15,435 nucleotides of DNA from an uncultured Streptococcus sp. (GTDB lineage Bacteria > Bacillota > Bacilli > Lactobacillales > Streptococcaceae). Shown here one piece after another: positions 1 to 5,949 of the stretch. The notes beneath the pieces were generated by a model. It had not been told where the DNA came from. It saw only the letters and a program-made list of their open reading frames with translations, and searched no databases. Location of the stretch: NCBI GenBank assembly GCA_902470035.1, contig CABREZ010000027.1, forward strand, positions 1-15,435, written 5' to 3'. The translations under genes and the position numbers were made by a program. Position 1 is the stretch's first letter. Each line of letters opens with the position of its first letter.

Positions 1-47
1 CGCTTGATTTCCATCCCTACTCGGTCTGTCCGAAAATGACTTGCCAT
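1..47 (-). CDS. rbfA: Ribosome-binding factor A, N-terminal fragment
   Basis: Only the first 15 codons and two bases of the next are in the window; the gene runs off the left edge. The peptide begins MASHFRTDRVGMEIK, the usual N-terminus of streptococcal RbfA, a KH-fold protein that matures the 5' end of 16S rRNA on the 30S subunit. The ATG at 45-47 follows a good Shine-Dalgarno (GGAG at 53-56, 5-nt spacer). It is the last visible gene of the rimP-nusA-infB operon and starts 73 bp after the infB stop. That is much wider than most junctions upstream, and the gap contains a terminator-like hairpin. Identification rests on a short peptide plus the strongly conserved infB-rbfA order. Confidence 0.85.
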   Translation of the reverse strand, partial: MASHFRTDRVGMEIK

Positions 48-71
48 AGGAACTCCTTTCTGTCTGTCTTT

Positions 72-113
72 AAAAACTAGGAAATGGGAGAATACCTCTC
101 TTCCTTCCTAGTT
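72..113 (-). terminator. Terminator-like hairpin between infB and rbfA
   Basis: On the minus strand a perfect 9-bp stem (AACTAGGAA at 105-113 with TTCCTAGTT at 75-83) encloses a 21-nt loop, which itself contains a GAGA/TCTC mini-stem. A run of five T (72-76) follows at once. This resembles a modest intrinsic terminator, but it lies inside an operon and upstream of rbfA, which has its own Shine-Dalgarno. I infer partial termination or an RNA-processing site that lowers rbfA output relative to infB. The long loop and short T-run make it weaker than the other terminators in this window. Confidence 0.55.
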
Positions 114-120
114 AAACAGT

Positions 121-2853
121 TTATTTTTTAATTTCTTCCATGATGTAAGCTTCGATGGTATCATCAGTCTTGATATCATTGTAGCCTTCAATCATGAGAC
201 CACCCTCGCGACCGTTGGTCACTTCTTTGACATCGTCTTTATAATGTTTCAAGCTAGCAAGAGCTCCATCATAAATCACGACACCATCACGAATGACACG
301 GACTTTGGAGTCACGAGTGACCTTACCACTGAGGACCATAAATCCACCGATAGTACCCACTTTAGAGACCTTAAAGGTTTCACGAATGACTGCTTCCCCG
401 ATGACTTTCTCTTCGAACTCAGGATCCAACATTCCCTTCATGGCATCTTCCATTTCTTCAATCACCTTGTAAATGATTGAGTGAAGACGGATTTCTACCT
501 CATCAGCTTCAGCTTGCTGACGCGCTTGAGGCGTAGGGCGGACGTTAAATCCAATGATGAAGGCATTTGAAGCTTCTGCAAGGGTGACGTCTGATTCGTT
601 GATGGCACCAACTGCTGAGTGAACGATGGTCACTTTCACACCTTCCACTTCAATCTTTTGAAGGGAAGCAGCAAGAGCTTCAACCGATCCTTGAACATCG
701 GCTTTAATGATGACATTAACGGATTTCACTTCTCCAGCCTTCAAGGTATCAAAGAGATTTTCAAGGCTGACACGGTTGGTTGCTTGACGCTGTTTCATCA
801 GCGCACGTTTCGCACGTTCTTCACCGGCTGCACGCGCAGATTTTTCATCTTCGTATACTGCGAAGTGGTCACCTGCCATTGGTGCTTCGTTCAAACCAGT
901 GATAGAAACCGGAGTAGATGGTCCTGCAACTTTCACTCGGCGTCCGAGGTCATTGGTCATAGCACGGACACGTCCAAAAGTATTTCCGACAACGATCGGA
1001 TCTTGGACATTCAAAGTACCTTGTTGAACCAGAAGGGTTGCAACGGCACCTTTTCCTTTATCCAAACGCGCTTCGATAACGGTACCAATGGCACGGACTG
1101 TTGGGTCTGCCTTGAGTTCTTGGATTTCAGCTACAAGAAGGACAGTTTCCAACAACTCATCGATGTTTTGGTTGAACTTGGCTGAGATTTCTACAAACTC
1201 AGAATCTCCACCCCAAGCAGTTGACATGACTCCATGCTCTGCCAATTCACCGATGACACGTTCTGGGTTGGCACCTGGTTTATCAATCTTGTTAATAGCC
1301 ACAATGATTGGGACATTGGCTGCTTTTGAGTGGTTAATAGCTTCGATAGTCTGAGGCATCACCCCGTCATCTGCCGCTACGACCAAGATGGTAATATCCG
1401 TAACAGATGCACCACGCGCCCGCATAGAAGTAAAGGCCGCGTGTCCTGGTGTATCCAAGAAGGTAATCTTCTTGCCATTTTCCACGATTTGGTAAGCCCC
1501 GATATGCTGGGTGATTCCACCAGCTTCTCCCGTCGCAACCCGTGAGTTACGAAGGGTATCCAAAAGGGTTGTTTTACCATGGTCAACGTGTCCCATGATG
1601 GTTACAACTGGTGGACGCTCCACTAGCTCATCTTCGTTCAGATAACCATCTTCCACGAAGAAACGCTCAATATCGGCATTGTCCACTTCAACCTTTTTCT
1701 TGGCTTCAATTCCATAATCTACCAAAAGGAGTTCAATGGTATCGCCATCCAAGGATTGGTTTTGCGTCGCCATCACTCCCATCATGAAGAGTTTCTTAAC
1801 GATTTCCGCTGGCTCACGCTTAATCCGTTTTGCGATTTCCGCAACTGTCATTCCATCTGTGTACTCAAGTTCACTTGGTAACTCATGGAATTTACGCTCT
1901 GTCACTGGTTTTGGAGCCTCATTGCGGTTATTCTTTCCTTTTTTATTCTTTTTGTTATTATTCCAGTTACTATTTCTTTGATTTCTCACTTGGTTTTGAC
2001 TACTTCGATTCTTTTGTTGTTTTCTTGGACCATCTTCTTCACGATCAAAATCTTCACGTTTTTTGTCTGGTCTAACTTGTTTCTTCCGACGTGTATCAAC
2101 TGTTGCAGGACTTGGAGTCGCTACTGGAGTTGCCTTCGCTGCTTCTACCTTTGGTTGTGGAGTGACAACTTCAGTCGCGACTGCCTCTTCGCGCTTACGA
2201 CGTTGTTGACGTTCTTGCTCGACCTTGGCTGCTTGGTTTTGCTTGTATCGTTCTTCACTACCACGTGCATATTCCGCATTTTGCTCTGCCTTTAATGCTG
2301 CTGCACGGGCTTTGAAATCAATCTTCGGTGCGCCATTTACAGGATTTGGACGTCCTTGACCGTTTCCAGCTTGGTCACGGCGACGATCATTCCCTTGATT
2401 TCGTCGGTCATTACCTTGGTTTTTGCGATCATTTCTGTTTTGGAAACGATCACCATCCCGACGGTCATTCTGTTGTTTTTTAGGTCGATTTCCTTGTTGT
2501 TGACGACGTTCCGCCTGCTCTTTCGCACGGGCTTCACGTTCCGCCTTGAAATTACGACTCTTTGGCTTCACAACAGGTGCTGTCACTGTTTCCGTTGTCT
2601 TTTCTGGTTGGTTTGCAACGGATTCTTTTGCAACCGGCGCAACTTTTACTTGTTTTTCTTCCGTCACTTTAGGAGTTTGAGGAGTTTGAGGAGCCTTCGA
2701 TGCAAAACTCTTCACCAAACGCTCAACAGCTTCACCTTCAATACTAGAAGCGTGACTCTTTACCTCCAACCCTAATTCTTTCGCCCGTGTGACGACTTCT
2801 TTACTTTCCTTGCCTAGTTCTTTGGCAATCTCATACAATCTTTTCTTAGACAA
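121..2853 (-). CDS. infB: Translation initiation factor IF-2
   Basis: GTPase that binds fMet-tRNA to the 30S subunit and promotes subunit joining; cytoplasmic. The 910 residues show an IF2 N-terminal helix-turn domain (about 1-50), a long disordered stretch rich in N, Q, R and K (about 55-315), and a second IF2_N domain (about 325-380). The G domain follows, with P-loop GHVDHGKT 421-428, GGITQHIG 445-452, DTPGH 467-471, NKID 521-524 and SAK 557-559, and then the beta-barrel and C-terminal fMet-tRNA domains. The start is TTG (2851-2853), with a strong AGGAGG at 2861-2866 and a 7-nt spacer; homologues begin at this same MSKKRLYEIAKELGK. It lies 16 bp after ylxQ. The pneumococcal protein is somewhat longer as I recall, the difference falling in the low-complexity linker, where short DNA repeats are visible here. 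No disrupted motif. Confidence 0.98.
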   Translation of the reverse strand: MSKKRLYEIAKELGKESKEVVTRAKELGLEVKSHASSIEGEAVERLVKSFASKAPQTPQTPKVTEEKQVKVAPVAKESVANQPEKTTETVTAPVVKPKSRNFKAEREARAKEQAERRQQQGNRPKKQQNDRRDGDRFQNRNDRKNQGNDRRNQGNDRRRDQAGNGQGRPNPVNGAPKIDFKARAAALKAEQNAEYARGSEERYKQNQAAKVEQERQQRRKREEAVATEVVTPQPKVEAAKATPVATPSPATVDTRRKKQVRPDKKREDFDREEDGPRKQQKNRSSQNQVRNQRNSNWNNNKKNKKGKNNRNEAPKPVTERKFHELPSELEYTDGMTVAEIAKRIKREPAEIVKKLFMMGVMATQNQSLDGDTIELLLVDYGIEAKKKVEVDNADIERFFVEDGYLNEDELVERPPVVTIMGHVDHGKTTLLDTLRNSRVATGEAGGITQHIGAYQIVENGKKITFLDTPGHAAFTSMRARGASVTDITILVVAADDGVMPQTIEAINHSKAANVPIIVAINKIDKPGANPERVIGELAEHGVMSTAWGGDSEFVEISAKFNQNIDELLETVLLVAEIQELKADPTVRAIGTVIEARLDKGKGAVATLLVQQGTLNVQDPIVVGNTFGRVRAMTNDLGRRVKVAGPSTPVSITGLNEAPMAGDHFAVYEDEKSARAAGEERAKRALMKQRQATNRVSLENLFDTLKAGEVKSVNVIIKADVQGSVEALAASLQKIEVEGVKVTIVHSAVGAINESDVTLAEASNAFIIGFNVRPTPQARQQAEADEVEIRLHSIIYKVIEEMEDAMKGMLDPEFEEKVIGEAVIRETFKVSKVGTIGGFMVLSGKVTRDSKVRVIRDGVVIYDGALASLKHYKDDVKEVTNGREGGLMIEGYNDIKTDDTIEAYIMEEIKK
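2381..2433 (-). repeat. Degenerate 21-bp tandem repeat inside infB
   Basis: Two 21-bp units (2381-2401 and 2402-2422) and about half of a third (2423-2433) differ at a few positions. They encode the repeated heptapeptide RNQGNDR and variants in the disordered, basic linker of IF-2. The period is a multiple of three, so copy-number change would keep the reading frame. A length-variable linker is expected for this family; the region probably evolves by slippage or unequal exchange. Confidence 0.7.
2672..2693 (-). repeat. 9-bp tandem repeat inside infB (TPQ repeats)
   Basis: The unit GGAGTTTGA occurs twice in perfect tandem (2672-2680, 2681-2689), followed by a partial GGAG. On the coding strand it gives the peptide PQTPQTP near residue 57 of IF-2, just after the N-terminal domain. 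The length is in-frame, so it is a likely site of strain-to-strain length variation in the linker. Confidence 0.65.
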
Positions 2854-2869
2854 TTGCTGTCCTCCTCTT

Positions 2870-3169
2870 CTATTCCATAAGAGACCTCATTTTCTTTGAA
2901 AATCCAGCATCTGTCACGGTCGCTACCTTTCGTGAGCGACCAATGGCAGTGCTTAATTCTAGTGTTGAAAACACGGTTAATACCGGAACGCCATAATAGT
3001 GGCATTTATCTGTGATTTTTTTGGTAAGATTGGCAGCTGCATCATCTGCTAGAAAGACCAAACGAGCCTTTCCTTCTTGAACAGACTTGATGACCAACTC
3101 TTCTCCAGAGATGATTTTCCCTGCTCGCTGAGCCAATCCCAATAAATTACTGACTTTTTGCTTATTCAA
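2870..3169 (-). CDS. ylxQ: Small L7Ae/L30e-fold RNA-binding protein YlxQ
   Basis: A 99-residue protein of the L7Ae/L30e/S12e/Gadd45 RNA-binding fold, usually called YlxQ and sometimes annotated 'YlxQ-related RNA-binding protein' or 'L7Ae family ribosomal protein'. The N-terminus NLLGLAQRAGKIISGEELV is the family hallmark: a glycine-rich helix followed by a basic RNA-binding surface. Precise function is not established. The start is TTG at 3167-3169: an in-frame TAG lies two codons upstream and homologues begin MNKQK here. It overlaps the end of ylxR by 8 bp (3162-3169) and its upstream Shine-Dalgarno is weak, so translation is probably coupled to ylxR. It ends with TAG 16 bp before infB. Confidence 0.92.
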   Translation of the reverse strand: MNKQKVSNLLGLAQRAGKIISGEELVIKSVQEGKARLVFLADDAAANLTKKITDKCHYYGVPVLTVFSTLELSTAIGRSRKVATVTDAGFSKKMRSLME

Positions 3170-3458
3170 GGCCTAACTCTCTTCTTTTCACCTTATGATC
3201 CACATAAGCAATCAATTCGTCGTAGAAAGCTTCATCCACATCCATGCTAAAGCTACGATTGAAGACTTTCTTCTTTTTAGCTTGAAGTGCTTCTTCGTTA
3301 TCCAGCTTGATATAAGCACCACGACCATTTGCTTTTCCAGTCGGATCGATAAAAACTTGACCTTCTTTATTTTTTACGATTCGCAAGAGATCTCGTTTAT
3401 CGATGACCTCATTTGAAACAACAGACTTGCGTAAAGGGATTTTTCTTGTCTTTACCAT
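3162..3458 (-). CDS. rnpM: YlxR/RnpM, RNA-binding modulator of RNase P
   Basis: A 98-residue YlxR-family (DUF448) protein, basic throughout. The signature PTGKANGRGAYI (about residues 39-50), with its GRGAY loop, is diagnostic. The family is almost always next to nusA, as here. The Bacillus subtilis homologue was reported to bind RNase P RNA and modulate its activity, hence the name RnpM; that role is carried over by homology. ATG at 3456-3458 sits behind a strong purine-rich Shine-Dalgarno (GGGAGGG at about 3463-3469) that overlaps the nusA stop codon. Only 10 bp separate it from nusA, so the two genes are co-transcribed. The 3' end overlaps ylxQ. Confidence 0.95.
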   Translation of the reverse strand: MVKTRKIPLRKSVVSNEVIDKRDLLRIVKNKEGQVFIDPTGKANGRGAYIKLDNEEALQAKKKKVFNRSFSMDVDEAFYDELIAYVDHKVKRRELGLE

Positions 3459-3468
3459 GATTCCCTCC

Positions 3469-4614
3469 CTATTCGTCTACAGAATCCAAATCACTTTCTA
3501 CTTCTTCAAAAGCAGGCTCTTGACTTGCTTCCATTTCTTCGTACTCACTAGCTGATTTGATATCAATCCGGTAGCCAGTTAAGTGAGCCGCCAAGCGCAC
3601 GTTTTGACCACGACGACCGATAGCAAGAGATAGTTTGCTATCCGGCACTACCACAAGGGCATGCTTGCTGTCTTCTTCGTCAAAGATGACTTGATCGACC
3701 TCAGCAGGCGCAATGGCATTGTAGATAAATTCTGCTGGATCTGGAACCCACTCAATGACATCAATATTTTCTTCTGTTGGAACCATACGATCCAATTTCT
3801 GATCATAACGTGCTGGGTGGAACTTGCTAGTAATCTTTTTGATATTAGATCCACCACGACCAACAATGGTTCCAATCGCATCTACGTTTGGATTATGGCT
3901 ACGAACCGCCACCTTGGTCCGGTCTCCAGCTTCACGCGCCACGCTCATGATTTCAACCGTTCCATCGTAAACTTCCGGAATTTCTTGCTCCATCAAACGT
4001 TTGATCATTTCTGGATGGCTACGGCTTACGAATACGTTGACCCCACGAGGATTGTCTTCTACTTTGTAGACAAAGACTTCGATGCGATCATGAGATTGGA
4101 AGACTTCACCCGGGATTTGGTCTTGTTTAGACAATTGAGCTTCGATAGACCCTAAATTCACATAGATAAAGCGATTGTCAAAACGCTCAACCGTTCCACT
4201 CATGATTTCATTTTCATGTTCTTTATAAGTGTTATAGGTAATCGCACGAGTTTGCTTACGCATTTTTTCCATGATGGTTTGTTTGGCAGATTGGGCTGCG
4301 ACACGGCCAAACTCAGCAGGAGCTTCTTCAAATTTGATTTTGTCTCCCAATTCATAGGCAGAGCTAATCGCAAGAGCATCTTTCAAGCTAATTTCTAACC
4401 GGCTATCAAATACTTCATCCACTACTTCACGAACGGTATAAACGCGGAAGTCACCAGTCTTTTCATTAAACTCGATAGCCGCACTCTCTGCTTGACCATA
4501 TCGTCTCCGATAAGCCGAACGCAACGATTCTGTGACCGCTTCAATGATATCTTCTTTTTTGATTCCTTTGTCTTCTTCCAAGATGCGGAAAGCATCAAGC
4601 ATTTCTTTACTCAT
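3469..4614 (-). CDS. nusA: Transcription termination/antitermination factor NusA
   Basis: Binds RNA polymerase and nascent RNA, stimulating pausing and intrinsic termination. The 381 residues contain the N-terminal RNAP-binding domain (about 1-125), an S1 domain (about 135-198), KH1 (about 210-290, loop GRGG at 252-255) and KH2 (about 295-355, loop GRRG at 333-336, in AIGRRGQNVRLAA), then an acidic tail. There is no C-terminal acidic repeat domain of the proteobacterial type, as expected in Firmicutes. Compared with the Bacillus protein from memory, KH1 carries an extra loop of about a dozen residues (roughly 263-280). The ATG (4612-4614) is fixed: an in-frame TAG lies 20 nt upstream and no other start lies between. 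A hairpin fills the space between that ATG and the nearest good Shine-Dalgarno. It ends 10 bp before ylxR. Confidence 0.98.
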   Translation of the reverse strand: MSKEMLDAFRILEEDKGIKKEDIIEAVTESLRSAYRRRYGQAESAAIEFNEKTGDFRVYTVREVVDEVFDSRLEISLKDALAISSAYELGDKIKFEEAPAEFGRVAAQSAKQTIMEKMRKQTRAITYNTYKEHENEIMSGTVERFDNRFIYVNLGSIEAQLSKQDQIPGEVFQSHDRIEVFVYKVEDNPRGVNVFVSRSHPEMIKRLMEQEIPEVYDGTVEIMSVAREAGDRTKVAVRSHNPNVDAIGTIVGRGGSNIKKITSKFHPARYDQKLDRMVPTEENIDVIEWVPDPAEFIYNAIAPAEVDQVIFDEEDSKHALVVVPDSKLSLAIGRRGQNVRLAAHLTGYRIDIKSASEYEEMEASQEPAFEEVESDLDSVDE

Positions 4615-4623
4615 TCTTTTCTT

Positions 4624-4651
4624 GCTCTTAGGCTACTAAGAGCCTTCCTTT
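4624..4651 (-). promoter_or_regulatory. Hairpin between a distal Shine-Dalgarno and the nusA start
   Basis: In the 45-bp rimP-nusA gap, reading the minus strand: a Shine-Dalgarno-like AAAGGAAG (4644-4651), then a perfect 8-bp stem with 4-nt loop (GCTCTTAG, TAGC, CTAAGAGC; 4624-4643), then 9 nt to the ATG. No good Shine-Dalgarno lies between hairpin and ATG, only AAGAAAAGA. Linear spacing from AAGGA to ATG is 31 nt, too long; folding out the 20-nt hairpin leaves about 11. I infer a structure-dependent ribosome binding site. There is no T-run after the stem, so it is not a terminator. Confidence 0.5.
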
Positions 4652-4659
4652 CTTTTCTG

Positions 4660-5130
4660 CTATAATTTGACAGCTAGTCTTGCTTTTGAGACAAGACTAT
4701 AGGGGATTTCAATGGTTTTCTTTCTGGTTTTGTCCATGTATTCCATGGTCAATTGGTCATCTTCGAACTTAACGAGTGTTCCTTCAATGACCTTTTGTTT
4801 GTCAACTGCCTTGTATAAGCTGACATGGATATATTGACCCAGAGCTTTTTCCACTGCATCTTTGGTTTTTAAGGGACGCTCCAAACCAGGACTCGTCACT
4901 TCTAGGAAGTACTGTTCTGGGAATGGATCTGGTTGAATCTGATCCAACAGAGGACTAATCACTTCTGTTAAATCTGCTGTATCATTCAGGGTAATACCAC
5001 CTGGCTTATCAACAAAGATACTTAGAACATAATCTCCTACAACCTTTTCATATTCAACATCCACTAATTCAAAGGGAGCTTGGATGGCCGGTTCAATAAT
5101 TTCTGTTACTAATTCAACAATTGTTGCGAT
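4660..5130 (-). CDS. rimP: Ribosome maturation factor RimP (start codon appears to be ATC)
   Basis: RimP binds the 30S subunit and is needed for its maturation. The conserved core is complete: LVDVEYEK, YVLSIFVDKPGGITLND, a beta-strand ending VTSPGLERPL, and the C-terminal SH3-like domain ending SLVSKARLAVKL. Open frame extends upstream to 5229, but that start lies at the -35 box of the operon promoter and cannot be on the transcript. A perfect AGGAGG (5140-5145) is followed after 9 nt by ATC (5128-5130) in frame, giving 156 residues beginning (M)ATIVELV; as I recall the pneumococcal protein begins MDAIATIVELV. No in-frame ATG, GTG or TTG lies between the Shine-Dalgarno and the conserved region; the in-frame GTG at 5146-5148 precedes it. 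I therefore place the start at ATC. A sequencing error here is the main alternative. First gene of the operon. Confidence 0.9.
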   Translation of the reverse strand: MATIVELVTEIIEPAIQAPFELVDVEYEKVVGDYVLSIFVDKPGGITLNDTADLTEVISPLLDQIQPDPFPEQYFLEVTSPGLERPLKTKDAVEKALGQYIHVSLYKAVDKQKVIEGTLVKFEDDQLTMEYMDKTRKKTIEIPYSLVSKARLAVKL

Positions 5131-5139
5131 AGGACAACA

Positions 5140-5179
5140 CCTCCTCACAGACAAGAGGCGAAGATGTGTCTTCGCCTCT
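5140..5179 (-). promoter_or_regulatory. rimP operon leader: 11-bp hairpin plus Shine-Dalgarno
   Basis: Within the roughly 65-nt predicted leader the minus strand carries a perfect 11-bp stem (AGAGGCGAAGA with TCTTCGCCTCT; 5154-5164 and 5169-5179) closed by a CACA loop. A strong AGGAGG (5140-5145) begins 8 nt after it. On the minus strand no T-run follows, so as transcribed it is not a normal terminator. CCTC in the 3' arm could instead pair weakly with GAGG of the Shine-Dalgarno, so hairpin formation might keep the ribosome site free. It may also stabilise the 5' end. The structure is seen; the regulatory role is inferred. Confidence 0.55.
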
Positions 5180-5200
5180 CCTTTTCTATTCGTTTTAAAT

Positions 5201-5229
5201 ATTCTAGCACAAGTTCCGTCGAAATGCAA
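5201..5229 (-). promoter_or_regulatory. Promoter of the rimP-nusA-infB operon
   Basis: On the minus strand: -35 TTGCAT (5224-5229), exactly 17 bp, -10 TAGAAT (5201-5206) with a TG extension (TGCTAGAAT). Transcription should start near 5194-5195, giving a leader of about 65 nt before the rimP ATC. It lies just downstream of the trmB terminator, so the operon is insulated from the pptA-trmB unit. This placement excludes the upstream candidate starts of rimP. Confidence 0.8.
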
Positions 5230-5264
5230 GAATTTCGCCTTCCTGATTCATCCAGCTATCATCC

Positions 5265-5297
5265 AAAAGAAAAACGCCTCCCTTTTCCGAAGACGTT
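5265..5297 (-). terminator. Intrinsic terminator after trmB
   Basis: On the minus strand a 9-bp stem with two G-U pairs (AACGTCTTC at 5289-5297, GGAGGCGTT at 5273-5281) and 7-nt loop is followed by a T-rich tail (TTTCTTTT, 5265-5272). It starts 16 nt after the trmB stop and ends the pptA-pptB-ccrZ-trmB transcript. Confidence 0.85.
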
Positions 5298-5313
5298 GAT
5301 CCTTACCTAGACT

Positions 5314-5949
5314 TTAAAATTGTGCTTCAACCCGATAAATAACCTGACCCTTACTTGAAAATTTCTTTTCATATTCGGTCATGACATTTCCCTCAAAATC
5401 ACTAGCATGAAGATCTAGCCAGACACCCTTCAAGGTCATTCCATACTGAGAAAAACTCACCAAACTGTATTCAAAGAGTCCTCGATTGTCCGTCTTGAAA
5501 TGAATCTCCCCATGCTCTGGTAAAATTTGTTTGAAGGTATCTAAGAAGCTCTTGTAGGTTAGACGACGTTTTTCATGGCGTTTCTTGGGCCAAGGATCTG
5601 AAAAATTCAGATACAATTGATCAATCTCACCGTCTTCAAAGTAATTGGTCAAGCTATCCCCGTCTACCCAAAGCAACTTGATATTGGGAACGTCAGCTTC
5701 TAACACCTTGTCCAAAGCGTAGCTTAATACTGATTTTTGAATATCAATCCCGATATAGTTAATGTCTGGATTTTGTTTGGCCATTCCAGTGATAAAGGCT
5801 CCTTTACCGCTTCCCACTTCAATATGAATAGGATGGTCATTTCCAAAAATCTCATGCCACTTCCCTTTGGCTTCTTCTGGCTTCAAAATGACAAATTGTG
5901 GATTGGCTTCTAATAATTCGGTTGCACCCTTGCGGTTTCTAACTCTCAT
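5314..5949 (-). CDS. trmB: tRNA (guanine-N7)-methyltransferase
   Basis: SAM-dependent methyltransferase that makes m7G46 in the tRNA variable loop. The 211 residues show the SAM-binding motif EVGSGKG (44-50), the acidic end of the next strand (YIGIDIQKS, about 65-73), the TrmB signature DPWPKKRHEKRRL (118-130) that carries catalytic and tRNA-binding residues, and a C-terminal block with TEYEKKF. Normal family length. ATG at 5947-5949 overlaps the ccrZ stop as ATGA (4 bp), with GGAAGG just upstream, so translation is coupled to ccrZ. It is the last gene of the unit; a strong terminator follows. The ccrZ-trmB pair is conserved in streptococci as I recall. Confidence 0.98.
   Translation of the reverse strand: MRVRNRKGATELLEANPQFVILKPEEAKGKWHEIFGNDHPIHIEVGSGKGAFITGMAKQNPDINYIGIDIQKSVLSYALDKVLEADVPNIKLLWVDGDSLTNYFEDGEIDQLYLNFSDPWPKKRHEKRRLTYKSFLDTFKQILPEHGEIHFKTDNRGLFEYSLVSFSQYGMTLKGVWLDLHASDFEGNVMTEYEKKFSSKGQVIYRVEAQF

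Noticed and set aside
1830..2775. Open frames of 80-139 codons on the plus strand opposite infB.
   Set aside because: They are antisense to the N/Q/K-rich linker; their F/L/S-rich products are what the complement of such a region gives, and they lack ribosome sites and known domains.
4661..4666. TATAAT on the plus strand at the end of rimP.
   Set aside because: There is no -35 and no plus-strand gene downstream; it lies within the rimP stop region.
5116..5137. TTG at 5135-5137 as the rimP start.
   Set aside because: It is out of the RimP frame and reaches a stop after seven codons; it is also only 2 nt from the Shine-Dalgarno.
5154..5185. Reading the rimP leader hairpin as a plus-strand terminator because TCCTTTTCT follows it.
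   Set aside because: No plus-strand transcription unit ends here; all genes on the left are on the minus strand.
5131..5229. An N-terminal extension of RimP by 33 residues starting at the ATG at 5229.
   Set aside because: That ATG overlaps the -35 box and lies upstream of the predicted transcription start; the extension is cysteine- and arginine-rich, unlike RimP, and includes the leader hairpin and Shine-Dalgarno.
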